NCBI GenBank assembly: GCA_903945195.1
Contig: CAJAUT010000013.1
Location: 75,473-129,827, forward strand
Source of the DNA: an uncultured bacterium
Lineage (GTDB): Bacteria > Patescibacteriota > Microgenomatia > UBA1400 > UBA12108
Reading direction: 5' to 3'
Length of the DNA: 54,355 nucleotides
Below the pieces are notes generated by a model. It made no database searches and was not told where the DNA came from. It saw only the letters and a list, made by a program, of their open reading frames with translations. The translations under genes and the position numbers were made by a program. Positions 42,263 through 50,295 of the stretch are shown piece after piece (position 1 is the stretch's first letter; every line of letters starts with the position of its first letter).

Positions 42263-42312
42263 AGGGTCAGACCTTCCCTTCGGATTGGGCACTTCCATCA
42301 AGGTCTGACCCT
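42263..42312. repeat. 13-bp inverted repeat spanning the grpE stop codon
   Basis: AGGGTCAGACCTT (42263-42275) and AAGGTCTGACCCT (42300-42312) are perfect reverse complements with a 24-base spacer, plus three further pairable CCC/GGG bases outside. In the mRNA it forms a long stem covering the last grpE codons and stop, upstream of the dnaK ribosome-binding site. Confidence 0.8.
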
Positions 42313-42767
42313 TTGGGTACAGACGCGGTGGGTGCCTGGGAGCCAGATCCCACTACAACTCGAGCGGTGCGCAACACTCGGTCATGCAAGCGGTAGCCTG
42401 GGCGGATAACTTTGATCACTTTGTCTTTTTCTCCTTCACCCATTTCCTGACATTCCATAGATGATGGGTCATAAAGACCATCTGTTTTAACCTCTACTAC
42501 GCCTTCATCAACTAGGAGTTTGTCAAAAGAAGATAGGATCATATTTAGACTTTGATCCTTAATTTGGACGCTCGCTAAACCTAGATGATCGCGGATATCT
42601 AGAAGTTTGGTCAGGAGATTGGACGTGGCGAATTTGATGACACTAGAGCTTTGCTCGCTAAATCTACGCTCGAGATTGGCATAGTCTGCGAGGGCGCGGG
42701 CTAGACTAGATTCTAGCTGGGCGATTTTGGGATCAATTTGTGGTTCAGTTTTTGTTTGTTTTTTCAT
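42267..42767 (-). CDS. grpE: Nucleotide exchange factor GrpE
   Basis: 166 residues. A coiled-coil helix (ARALADYANLERRFSEQ) leads to the beta-domain (VVEVKTDGLYDPSSMECQEM, VIKVIRPGYRLHDRVLRTARVVV). GrpE releases ADP from DnaK. GGAG precedes the ATG. The last 15 residues (KGSDLDGSAQSEGKV) are encoded by the inverted repeat 42263-42312 and look like an add-on tail. It sits 4 bases after hrcA. Confidence 0.95.
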   Translation of the reverse strand: MKKQTKTEPQIDPKIAQLESSLARALADYANLERRFSEQSSSVIKFATSNLLTKLLDIRDHLGLASVQIKDQSLNMILSSFDKLLVDEGVVEVKTDGLYDPSSMECQEMGEGEKDKVIKVIRPGYRLHDRVLRTARVVVGSGSQAPTASVPKGSDLDGSAQSEGKV

Positions 42768-42771
42768 AAAT

Positions 42772-43503
42772 TTAACTCCAACTGGCTGATATTTCGTCGA
42801 TTAAGCTAGACATGTGACGAAGCATAGGCATGACGTAGGGATAATTGAGGCGAGCTGGACCGATGACACCGATGTGACCTGTTTGACCGCCGGCTGAGTA
42901 ATCTAGATAAGCCATGGCACAAGGATAGAGATATTCGTTGCCAAACTCGTCGCCTAGGACAATATGAAAAGGCTGGAGGTCTTCGGTGCGAGCAAATATT
43001 CCTTCCATTTGTTTCCAGGACTCGATCATAGATAGGACTTGGCGGGTCACATCTATATCAAAAAACTCTGGAAGAGATAAGAGGTTGGAGTAGCCGGCGG
43101 AGTAGATTGAGCCGTCGCTAGAGGTGGCAAAACTAATATTGCCGGTTTTTTCAGATAGTACCTTAGTGGCTTCTTGTAAAAGCGTGTCTAGCTGTTTGCG
43201 ATGGTCCCAGATGCGCTCTTTGACGGAGACTTCCTCTGTGACGGAGAGATCTTCTTCGTGCATGAGTTCTGAGACATAAAGCTTGAGGGCAATTGGGGTC
43301 GGTATACGGCCAGCGGAGGTGTGTGGCTGCTTGAGATAACCTAGATCTTCAAGACGCACCATTTCGTTGCGGATCGTGGCTGGCGAGACGCCAAGATTGA
43401 ATTTTTTGTCGAGGGTGTCTGAGCCGATTGGCTCACCGGTTGAAGTATATTCTTCAACTACGGCTTTGATAATTTGGATTTGACGTGGACTTAATGGTTT
43501 CAT
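42772..43503 (-). CDS. hrcA: Heat-shock repressor HrcA, short form
   Basis: 243 residues from the ATG at 43503 (MKPLSPRQ); the track begins five codons earlier at a TTG. The winged helix is clear (ATIRNEMVRLEDLGYLKQPHTSAGRIPT), and the C-terminal part (GHIGVIGPARLNYPYVMPML) is conserved. At about 100 residues shorter than Bacillus HrcA, the central inserted dimerisation domain appears reduced or missing. It represses its own operon through the CIRCE element just upstream. Confidence 0.95.
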   Translation of the reverse strand: MKPLSPRQIQIIKAVVEEYTSTGEPIGSDTLDKKFNLGVSPATIRNEMVRLEDLGYLKQPHTSAGRIPTPIALKLYVSELMHEEDLSVTEEVSVKERIWDHRKQLDTLLQEATKVLSEKTGNISFATSSDGSIYSAGYSNLLSLPEFFDIDVTRQVLSMIESWKQMEGIFARTEDLQPFHIVLGDEFGNEYLYPCAMAYLDYSAGGQTGHIGVIGPARLNYPYVMPMLRHMSSLIDEISASWS

Positions 43504-43527
43504 ATATTGCGAATCCAAGTAATGTAA

Positions 43528-43554
43528 TTAGCACTATGATAGCGAGAGTGCTAG
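43528..43554. promoter_or_regulatory. CIRCE operator
   Basis: TTAGCACTA, 9 bases, GAGTGCTAG: each arm matches the CIRCE consensus (TTAGCACTC-N9-GAGTGCTAA) at 8 of 9 positions. It overlaps the spacer and -10 box of the hrcA promoter, so bound HrcA would block RNA polymerase. Confidence 0.92.
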
Positions 43555-43564
43555 GATGTGTCAA
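43536..43564 (-). promoter_or_regulatory. hrcA-grpE-dnaK promoter
   Basis: Perfect TTGACA (43559-43564), 17-base spacer, TATCAT (43536-43541). The start near 43529 leaves about 26 bases of leader before the hrcA ATG. The CIRCE repeat lies across it. Confidence 0.85.
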
Positions 43565-43574
43565 GTAGGGAAAA

Positions 43575-45362
43575 TTAGATCTTTAGGATTTCGGTGAAGG
43601 CTTCCTGGGGGACGGAGACTGAGCCCATTTGCTTCATCTTTTTCTTGCCCCGCTTTTGCTTGTTTAGGAGTTTTTTGTTGCGGGAGATATCGCCACCATG
43701 GAGCTTGGCTTCCACGTCTTTGCGGAAAGCTTTAACTGTCGAGCGAGCGATGATCTTGCCACCGATTGTGGCTTGGATGGCTACTTCGATCAGAGACCTG
43801 GGGATGAGCTCAGCTAGTTTGTCTACGATCACGCGAGCCCTCGACTCTGCAGAGAAGCGAGGCGAGACAAAAGAGAGTGCTTCGGCTGGGTCACCATTTA
43901 AAAGTACGTCTACTTTGGCGGCGTCGACTGGGCCATAGCCTGCATGGTCGTACTGTACTGAGGCATAACCTGATGAAACAGACTTGAGACGATCATAAAA
44001 ATTGGTGATGAGCTCAGAGAGTGGCATAAGATAGTTCAGGCGTACACGAGAACTGACGTACTGCATATCGATAAACTCGGCCCTTTTACCTTGGGTGAGC
44101 TCCATAATGCCACCGACATATTGTTCTGGGGTGTAGATCGTGAGGGTGACCATGGGCTCTTCGATATTTAAGATAGACTCTGGAGCGGGCCAGTCGGCCG
44201 GTGAAGAAATCTCGATTTTTTCACTGTTTCGTAGAGTCATTTTGTATGGCACGGAGGGCGCGGTATTTACAACCTGCACCTCAAACTCGCGGGACAAACG
44301 CTCGGTGACGATCTCAGCGTGTAAGATGCCAAGGAACCCTACGCGGAAACCGTGGCCCAGGGCGGGACTAGAAGCGGCGTGGTAGGTGAGTGAAGCATCG
44401 TTTAGAGCTAGTTTGCCTAGTGCGTCAACTAGATTGCGATAATCGACGGCGTCAATTGGGTAGATATCCATAAATACCATGGGTTGTGGACGCTGATAAC
44501 CTTCAACTGGTGTGATTATGGCACCAAAAGTAGTCAAGGTATCACCGATTGTGACTGAGCGAATATCTTTGTGGCCTGTTGCGATATACCCCACCTCCCC
44601 TACTTCGATATGGTCAGAAGCCCGCATGTCAGGAGAGAAAAATCCTATTTCAAGGGGCGAGAGTTTTTCTTTGGAAGCAAAAAGCATGAGATTGTCGCGA
44701 TTTTTTTTGTTGATTTCACCAGAAATTACTTTGACAAAGGCGATCACGCCTTTATGCGTATCGAAGGTAGAGTTAAAAACCAATGCTCGCAGTCCCTCGA
44801 CTTCGCTCGGGATCTTCGCTTCGCTACGAGGACAAGGAATACGAGTAATGATGGCATCTAGCAGCTCTGTAACCCCTATTCCGGACTTGGCAGAGCCAAA
44901 GATGATGTCTTCTTGTTTAAAACCTAGAATCTCGATGATCTCTAGTGCGACGCGCTCAGGCTCGGCGGCTTGCATGTCTATTTTGTTTACAAAAGGAATA
45001 ATGGTTAAACCTGCATCTTTGGCTTTGTCAAAATTGGCGATAGTTTGGGCTTGGATACCTTTGGTGGCGTCTACTACTAGCACTGCTCCTTCGCAGGCAT
45101 GCAGAGCACGAGAAACTTCGTAAGAAAAGTCCACGTGTCCGGGAGTATCGATCAAGTTTAAAATCTTATCCTGGTACAACATGCGGACGGGTGCTAGCTT
45201 GATTGTGATGCCTCGTTCTACCTCTATGGGATTGCTATCCATGAGACGAACGGTGCCACCCATGGCTACAGTGCCAGTGGCTTCTAGGAGCCTATCAGTC
45301 AAGGTAGTTTTGCCATGATCGATATGTGCGATGATAGAAAAATTGCGAATTTGAGATATCAT
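43575..45362 (-). CDS. lepA: Elongation factor 4 (LepA)
   Basis: 595 residues, full length. The GTPase motifs are NFSIIAHIDHGKTTL, LIDTPGHVDFSYE and PFVNKIDM. The LepA-specific C-terminal domain is present (GDISRNKKLLNKQKRGKKKMK). LepA acts on ribosomes under stress or during initiation/biogenesis. A perfect TATAAT ends 6 bases before the ATG, so the message should be leaderless. It stops 10 bases before the hrcA -35 with no visible terminator. Confidence 0.98.
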   Translation of the reverse strand: MISQIRNFSIIAHIDHGKTTLTDRLLEATGTVAMGGTVRLMDSNPIEVERGITIKLAPVRMLYQDKILNLIDTPGHVDFSYEVSRALHACEGAVLVVDATKGIQAQTIANFDKAKDAGLTIIPFVNKIDMQAAEPERVALEIIEILGFKQEDIIFGSAKSGIGVTELLDAIITRIPCPRSEAKIPSEVEGLRALVFNSTFDTHKGVIAFVKVISGEINKKNRDNLMLFASKEKLSPLEIGFFSPDMRASDHIEVGEVGYIATGHKDIRSVTIGDTLTTFGAIITPVEGYQRPQPMVFMDIYPIDAVDYRNLVDALGKLALNDASLTYHAASSPALGHGFRVGFLGILHAEIVTERLSREFEVQVVNTAPSVPYKMTLRNSEKIEISSPADWPAPESILNIEEPMVTLTIYTPEQYVGGIMELTQGKRAEFIDMQYVSSRVRLNYLMPLSELITNFYDRLKSVSSGYASVQYDHAGYGPVDAAKVDVLLNGDPAEALSFVSPRFSAESRARVIVDKLAELIPRSLIEVAIQATIGGKIIARSTVKAFRKDVEAKLHGGDISRNKKLLNKQKRGKKKMKQMGSVSVPQEAFTEILKI

Positions 45363-45368
45363 GACATG

Positions 45369-45374
45369 ATTATA
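45369..45374 (-). promoter_or_regulatory. -10 box of lepA, leaderless
   Basis: Perfect TATAAT ending 6 bases before the lepA ATG, lying between lepA and the murJ stop. Confidence 0.55.
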
Positions 45375-45388
45375 CCTTATACCAGAGG

Positions 45389-47044
45389 TTAGATTGGAGT
45401 TTCGGTATTTTCTAGAGATTCGGTTGAGGCGCCAAGTGACGAGCGCCAGTTGCCTAGTTTTTTGGCAAGAGCGACAAACACCTCTAGTTCTCTGATCCGC
45501 AGCAGATAAGAAACTGAGATATAAACTATGATGCCAATTACCATGACCGTAATAGTGAGCAAGATGAGGGGCAGAGTATGAGTAGTATCAAAGATAAGTT
45601 GATCTAGTACGCGTAGTGGCACCCAAAGACTAATAGTCGTGATCACGGCGGCAAGTAACATCTTGAGGAAAGGACCAAGTATCTCACGCAAAGAAAATTG
45701 GGCTACCCTGTAGAGAATAATTGTCAGAATAGAAGTCTCTAGGATGTCGGCAACAGTGATGGCAAAAGCCATACCCAAGATACCTGTGCGCAGGACAAAC
45801 AACAAATAATAACTTAGACTCACATTGATGGTAGTAGAGACAAGATTGATGATAAAGGGAGTCTTGGTATCGTGAAGCGAGTAAAAAACACGAATGATGA
45901 TATGAGAAAGTGAGCCTGCGGCGATAGCTAAAGCAAACATCGCGACTAACTTGCCTGTTAAAACTGTTTCTGCCCATGGGAAAGAACCGGCTCCATAAGC
46001 TAGACGAACTAGAGGGATGCGTAAAACCAAGATGACCACACTGGCGGGTAGTGCCAGATACAGCATTTGCAAAATTGCGTCATTAACCATTTTAGCTAAG
46101 CCCTTTAGGTTGTTTTTGGCGGTTTCTTTGGCAAAAAATGGAAGTGAAGCCTGCCCTATTGTGACTCCAATCAAGCGAATCGGAAGATTGGTGAGTTGCT
46201 GCGCGATAGAGATGATAGTCACCGTGCCACTACCTAACCATGAAGAAAAGGCAATGAGAGTAGTCTGCTCTATTTGAGCCAGGGAAAGCGTGATCATACG
46301 AGGAACCATGAGTCTCGACATTTCTTTGATTGCAGGGTGTTTGTAGATGATGGGCTTGTAACTAAAGCCTAGTTTTGAGGCTAGGGGAAGTTGGGCTAAT
46401 AGATGTAAAAGTGCCCCTATTACAACACCAAGAGCAGGACCCATGATACCCATGGATTTACTAAATAGAATGGTGCCCAAAATGATTCCCACGTTATAGA
46501 GACTAGGGGCAAAAGCTGGAACTAAAAATCTTTTGTGTGACTGGATAATACCAGTAATAAATGAGGAAAAACCAAACAATACTTGGGCACTAGCCATGAT
46601 ACGAGTAAGGTTTACCATCAGAGCAATCTGAGTATCATTAAATCCACCAGCTACTAAGCGACAAAGAGGTTCTGCCCAGATAAGAATAATAATTGTGAAG
46701 ATGAGCATGATCCCTACCACGGTATTGATCATCGAAGAAGCGATAATGCTAGCCTCTTCCCTCTTTTCGTGTTCCAAATACCTACTAAAAACAGGGATAA
46801 AAGCAGAAGAGAGTGCTCCGACAATAAGGATCTGGAAAATGGTATCTGGGATACGAAAAGCTGCCCAAAAAACATCAAGAACGCTTTTGTCAGCGAAAAA
46901 ATAACTTATTAATAGTCTAGTGCGAATAAAGCCAAGCAAGGCTGAAACAAGCGTAGCAAACATAATAACTGCTGCGGCCGATAATATAGAAGAATTTTCT
47001 TTGGAGATAAGATCTTTACTGTTTTGCATGAACCTTTTAAACAT
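45389..47044 (-). CDS. murJ: Lipid II flippase MurJ (MviN family)
   Basis: 551 residues from the ATG at 47044 (MFKRFMQN); the track's GTG start is six codons earlier and lies within the promoter. About 14 membrane spans, with the early MurJ pattern ALLGFIRTRLLISYFFADKS, and PDTIFQILIVGALSSAFIPVFSRY. MurJ flips lipid II across the membrane for peptidoglycan growth, fitting the mltG and transpeptidase-like genes here. TACACT ends 6 bases before the ATG with TTACGC 17 bases upstream (leaderless). Divergent from rpsT. Confidence 0.95.
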   Translation of the reverse strand: MFKRFMQNSKDLISKENSSILSAAAVIMFATLVSALLGFIRTRLLISYFFADKSVLDVFWAAFRIPDTIFQILIVGALSSAFIPVFSRYLEHEKREEASIIASSMINTVVGIMLIFTIIILIWAEPLCRLVAGGFNDTQIALMVNLTRIMASAQVLFGFSSFITGIIQSHKRFLVPAFAPSLYNVGIILGTILFSKSMGIMGPALGVVIGALLHLLAQLPLASKLGFSYKPIIYKHPAIKEMSRLMVPRMITLSLAQIEQTTLIAFSSWLGSGTVTIISIAQQLTNLPIRLIGVTIGQASLPFFAKETAKNNLKGLAKMVNDAILQMLYLALPASVVILVLRIPLVRLAYGAGSFPWAETVLTGKLVAMFALAIAAGSLSHIIIRVFYSLHDTKTPFIINLVSTTINVSLSYYLLFVLRTGILGMAFAITVADILETSILTIILYRVAQFSLREILGPFLKMLLAAVITTISLWVPLRVLDQLIFDTTHTLPLILLTITVMVIGIIVYISVSYLLRIRELEVFVALAKKLGNWRSSLGASTESLENTETPI

Positions 47045-47050
47045 AATGGT

Positions 47051-47100
47051 AGTGTACCCCACGGCTAGTGATTGCGTAAGTAGGAGGCTACCTGTATAAT
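47051..47100. promoter_or_regulatory. Overlapping divergent promoters of murJ and rpsT
   Basis: murJ (minus): TTACGC (47074-47079), 17 bases, TACACT (47051-47056), 6 bases to ATG. rpsT (plus): TTGCGT (47072-47077), 17 bases, TATAAT (47095-47100), 7 bases to ATG. The two -35 boxes share four bases, so both cannot be occupied at once. Confidence 0.6.
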
Positions 47101-47107
47101 CCCCCTC

Positions 47108-47347
47108 ATGCCACTTACAAAATCAGCAATCAAAAAAGCACGCGTAGATAAACGTCGCACACTTTCAAACCTTACCGCTAAAGGTAGGCTTAAAACTACG
47201 ATCAAGGATGCTCGTGCCAACCCAAGTTTAGAAACCTTGAAAAAGCTATATTCTGCTATGGACAAAGCTGTCAAGCACCATTTGGTAGCTAAAGGTCATG
47301 CAAGTAGACTAAAGTCTAGAATTTCCAAGCTAAGTAAAAAGAAGTAA
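47108..47347 (+). CDS. rpsT: Ribosomal protein bS20
   Basis: 79 residues, Lys/Arg-rich, typical of S20: KSAIKKARVDKRRTLSNLTAKGRLK and VKHHLVAKGHASRLKSRISKL. It binds 16S rRNA helices in the 30S body. A perfect TATAAT ends 7 bases before the ATG, implying a leaderless message. Monocistronic; the PilN-like gene begins 38 bases later with its own -10. The common neighbour relation of murJ and rpsT is kept here, but divergent. Confidence 0.97.
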   Translation: MPLTKSAIKKARVDKRRTLSNLTAKGRLKTTIKDARANPSLETLKKLYSAMDKAVKHHLVAKGHASRLKSRISKLSKKK

Positions 47348-47373
47348 GACAAGATTTTTTTCCGTAGACACGT

Positions 47374-47379
47374 TATACT
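47374..47379 (+). promoter_or_regulatory. -10 box of the PilN/PilO-surface locus, leaderless
   Basis: TATACT (5/6) ends 6 bases before the ATG at 47386. A run of seven T lies upstream; no good -35. Confidence 0.5.
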
Positions 47380-47385
47380 GGATTA

Positions 47386-47952
47386 ATGAAACTGCCCGCA
47401 TTTTTTGGTCACAAAAAGTCGATTAATTTGTTGCCTCGAGATTCTTTTGAGAATAGTACTCTTGGCGTGATACTTGAATGGGCTCTAGTTTTTGGAAAAT
47501 GGGCGGTTATTTTGACGCAATTGATTGTGATGGCAGCATTTTTGTATAGATTCACCCTAGATAGGACATTAACTGATCTGCGCAAATCTATCACCTCGGA
47601 TGTGATGATAATCAAGTCATATGAGCAAGTCGAAAGAGACTATATGTTGGCACAAAAACGAGTAGTTACAGCCAAAGATGCAATCAAATCACAAAATCAA
47701 GTACTTGGAATAATTGCAGAAATTGCAAAGATTACTCCCAACGACCTGTGGTATGACAAAATCAATATTACTGATACCTCACTCAATATGACGGCCTACG
47801 TATCTTCTTTGTCGGGATTTGCACAGTTTATGACAATGATCCAAAAAAATCCAGCATTCAAAAATATCCGTATTGCTAAACTTGAGACTAGTTCGACAAA
47901 AGGTGCTCAAATACAATTTGAAATTTCTACTACACTAGGAAGCAATAAATGA
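47386..47952 (+). CDS. PilN-like type IV pilus assembly protein
   Basis: 188 residues. The N terminus has the PilN hallmark SINLLPRDSF, followed by one membrane span (about 30-52), a short coiled coil and a ferredoxin-like exported domain (LWYDKINITDTSLNMTAYVSS). PilN pairs with PilO and links cytoplasmic PilM to the pilus machine. Its stop overlaps the PilO-like start (ATGA). No pilM, pilB, pilC or pilin gene is in this window. Confidence 0.75.
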   Translation: MKLPAFFGHKKSINLLPRDSFENSTLGVILEWALVFGKWAVILTQLIVMAAFLYRFTLDRTLTDLRKSITSDVMIIKSYEQVERDYMLAQKRVVTAKDAIKSQNQVLGIIAEIAKITPNDLWYDKINITDTSLNMTAYVSSLSGFAQFMTMIQKNPAFKNIRIAKLETSSTKGAQIQFEISTTLGSNK

Positions 47953-48629
47953 GCTTTTCACCAACCAGATACACCCAAGACTTGCGTAGATATTATAGAC
48001 TGCCAGCTGTGCAAGCTTCTTTGACTCTAGTGCTATCGATTTTTGTGATCTCTATATTTGTATTTTTTGCACTCCGTCCAACAATGGTGTCTATTACAAC
48101 CTTGAAAAAATCTATTACTGAATACGAAAAAACTTCTAAACTATTAAAAGCTAAGATAAAGAATCTACAAGTTGCATCCACTCAGTTGGAATCTATAAAA
48201 AATTTCTTACCTATTCTTGATACAAACATCCCAAATAATGGAGCAAGTTATACAACTTTAACAAATAGCATAGAGGCTCTTGCAGCCCAAAGTGGTATAA
48301 AACTTGAGACTGGTTCTCTTGGTGCAACCTTACTCTTTTCCAGATTGATATCTCCATTTTCGCCAGATAAAGATCAAAGTGTAGTCGCTCTACCATTTAA
48401 TATCAGGGCTAGCGGTGGTTATGTGGAACTAAACCTATTTTTAACGAATATTCTAAAAATGGAACGTGTTTTGCTGGTTGATTCTGTGAGTATCAATCCA
48501 CAGATAGGAAGTAATAGAAACAAAATGAGCGCAGGTTCCCTAGTGCTTAATATTTCTGGAAGCGCTTATTATTTAGCAAATGAAGCCCAAATTACTAAAG
48601 CAATAACTGAAGATAAGGGGAAGAAATAA
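47949..48629 (+). CDS. PilO-like membrane protein
   Basis: 226 residues. A short cytoplasmic tail, one membrane span (LTLVLSIFVISIFVFFALRP), a coiled coil (LKKSITEYEKTSKLLKAKIKNL) and a small exported alpha/beta domain with a conserved-looking LTNSIEALAAQSGIKL. The layout and its place after PilN support PilO. It would form a heterodimer with PilN around the pilus base. The next gene begins immediately after its stop. Confidence 0.72.
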   Translation: MSFSPTRYTQDLRRYYRLPAVQASLTLVLSIFVISIFVFFALRPTMVSITTLKKSITEYEKTSKLLKAKIKNLQVASTQLESIKNFLPILDTNIPNNGASYTTLTNSIEALAAQSGIKLETGSLGATLLFSRLISPFSPDKDQSVVALPFNIRASGGYVELNLFLTNILKMERVLLVDSVSINPQIGSNRNKMSAGSLVLNISGSAYYLANEAQITKAITEDKGKK

Positions 48630-48941
48630 ATGGCAAGGCGAAATAGCATACTAGTCAGCAAAACTCTTTATCAAATTGGAGTACTCACTTTGATTACCTC
48701 TATTTTGTGGACTGCAATTACTGTGATGCAAGCGATAAGCCAAGCGCCAAATAAAGTTGAAGTCGGTAGTAAAATCCTTGAGCCGATAAATGTGAGTATG
48801 GATAAAGAAATTATTGAGATGCTATCAAATCGCAAGAAGGTTGATGTGGGAAATATTCCTCAACCCACAACTGAGCCAGTTATAGCAAGTGGATCGGCAA
48901 ATGCGACATCTAGTGCTACTATTAAGGTGAGTGGAGAATAA
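48630..48941 (+). CDS. Small single-span membrane protein (PilP position)
   Basis: 103 residues. One membrane span (IGVLTLITSILWTAITVMQAI) and a short exported tail that is Ser/Thr/Ala-rich. Its place after PilN/PilO is where pilP often sits, but no PilP fold is visible. It starts directly after the PilO-like stop and overlaps the next gene by one base (TAATG). Confidence 0.65.
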   Translation: MARRNSILVSKTLYQIGVLTLITSILWTAITVMQAISQAPNKVEVGSKILEPINVSMDKEIIEMLSNRKKVDVGNIPQPTTEPVIASGSANATSSATIKVSGE

Positions 48942-50284
48942 TGAACGTATTAGCTAAGAAAATACCAACACTACTGGTGCTTCTATTAATTGGGGCTGCT
49001 ATTTTTGGATATTTTTATTTTTTCCAAGGTAAAACATCAAAAATTTCTCAAGATATCGTCCCTGAAAAAGTAAAAATTACAAATATTTCTGATAATAAAT
49101 TTAGTGTTTCATGGGTTACAAAAACAAATACTAGTGCGTCACTTGAGTACGGAGTGGTGGGAAGCAAGCTTGCCAACAAAGCTATCGACTCCAGGGGAGA
49201 AGGCAAATATACAACTCACCATATCACTGCTTCTGAGTTGCAGCCAAATACTCAATATGCTTTTCGAATAGTGTCTGGAGATGATTTAACAAAATTTGAC
49301 AACAATGGTAGTGTGTACAACGTAACAACTGGAACGGTAATTGCTGGTACTCCCCCTTCTGTCAATTTTTATGGAAATGCAGAACTATCTTCGAAACAAG
49401 CTGCTAGTGGATCATTGATATATCTAACCTTGCCAGGCGGAAGTACAAATTCGACACTTGTAAGTGAAACTGGAAACTATGCATTTACATTGTCGGTAAT
49501 GAGGAGCATGGATAATCGTACTTATGTGCAATTTGATCCCTCCGCGACTATTGCAACAATACTCCTTGAATCTGGAACTGAGCAGTCTACGGTAAATGTC
49601 GCCCTGACAAACTCTAGTCCAGTTCCAATGATCACGCTAGGTAAGAACCAAGATTTTTTGAGCCCAGGAATGGTGCCTAATATTGCTCAAGTTCAACCAA
49701 AAGAAGCAAGTTCTGCAGCAGTGCCTCAACCAGCCTCGATTTTTAACGTAGAACCAATTGCAAATAATGTAAGTGCAGTGACCACAACTAATGTGGTACT
49801 CCTAAACCCCAAAGAAGATGGTGAAACATTAAAGACTCTAAGACCAGAATTTAGAGGAACAGGACCTGCTGGCACAACTCTATCTATCGCACTGACTGGA
49901 CAAAAAGCAATTTCTGATACAGTAGAAATTTCTAGTGATAAAACCTGGGCATGGGCTCCCGTGATTGATTTGAAAACTGGAAAGCAAAAAATAACAATTT
50001 CATATATAGCCAGTAGCGGAGCTACGGAGAAAATTGAACGTGGGTTTACTATTAGTACTAGCACTACAGGACTAGATCCTGCTTTTGTATCGTCTCCTTC
50101 GGCTTCATTAAAAGCTAGTCCTAGTGCAAGCATAAAATCTAGCAGTTCATCAGCAACTACGCGCGCGGCAATGCCGGCTACAGATAGCGGTGTACCCGTC
50201 ACAGGCGTGATAGAAAATACACTATTGACGGCAGGGCTAGGAATCGTCATTATGGTAGTAGGAGCAGCGCTTTTGGCACTGTAG
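48941..50284 (+). CDS. Surface protein with fibronectin-III-like domain and LPxTG-like tail
   Basis: 447 residues. A signal/anchor (TLLVLLLIGAAIFGYFYFF), then an FN3-like domain (KVKITNISDNKFSVSWVTKT, LQPNTQYAFRIVSGDD), further Ig-like repeats (LRPEFRGTGPAGTTLSIAL) and a Ser/Ala-rich stalk. The end is VPVTG, a hydrophobic span and only Ala-Leu residues: an LPxTG-like sorting signal without the usual positive tail. It is probably a wall- or pilus-linked substrate of the sortase encoded at 8319-9092. Confidence 0.75.
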   Translation: MNVLAKKIPTLLVLLLIGAAIFGYFYFFQGKTSKISQDIVPEKVKITNISDNKFSVSWVTKTNTSASLEYGVVGSKLANKAIDSRGEGKYTTHHITASELQPNTQYAFRIVSGDDLTKFDNNGSVYNVTTGTVIAGTPPSVNFYGNAELSSKQAASGSLIYLTLPGGSTNSTLVSETGNYAFTLSVMRSMDNRTYVQFDPSATIATILLESGTEQSTVNVALTNSSPVPMITLGKNQDFLSPGMVPNIAQVQPKEASSAAVPQPASIFNVEPIANNVSAVTTTNVVLLNPKEDGETLKTLRPEFRGTGPAGTTLSIALTGQKAISDTVEISSDKTWAWAPVIDLKTGKQKITISYIASSGATEKIERGFTISTSTTGLDPAFVSSPSASLKASPSASIKSSSSSATTRAAMPATDSGVPVTGVIENTLLTAGLGIVIMVVGAALLAL

Positions 50285-50295
50285 AAAATATAATT

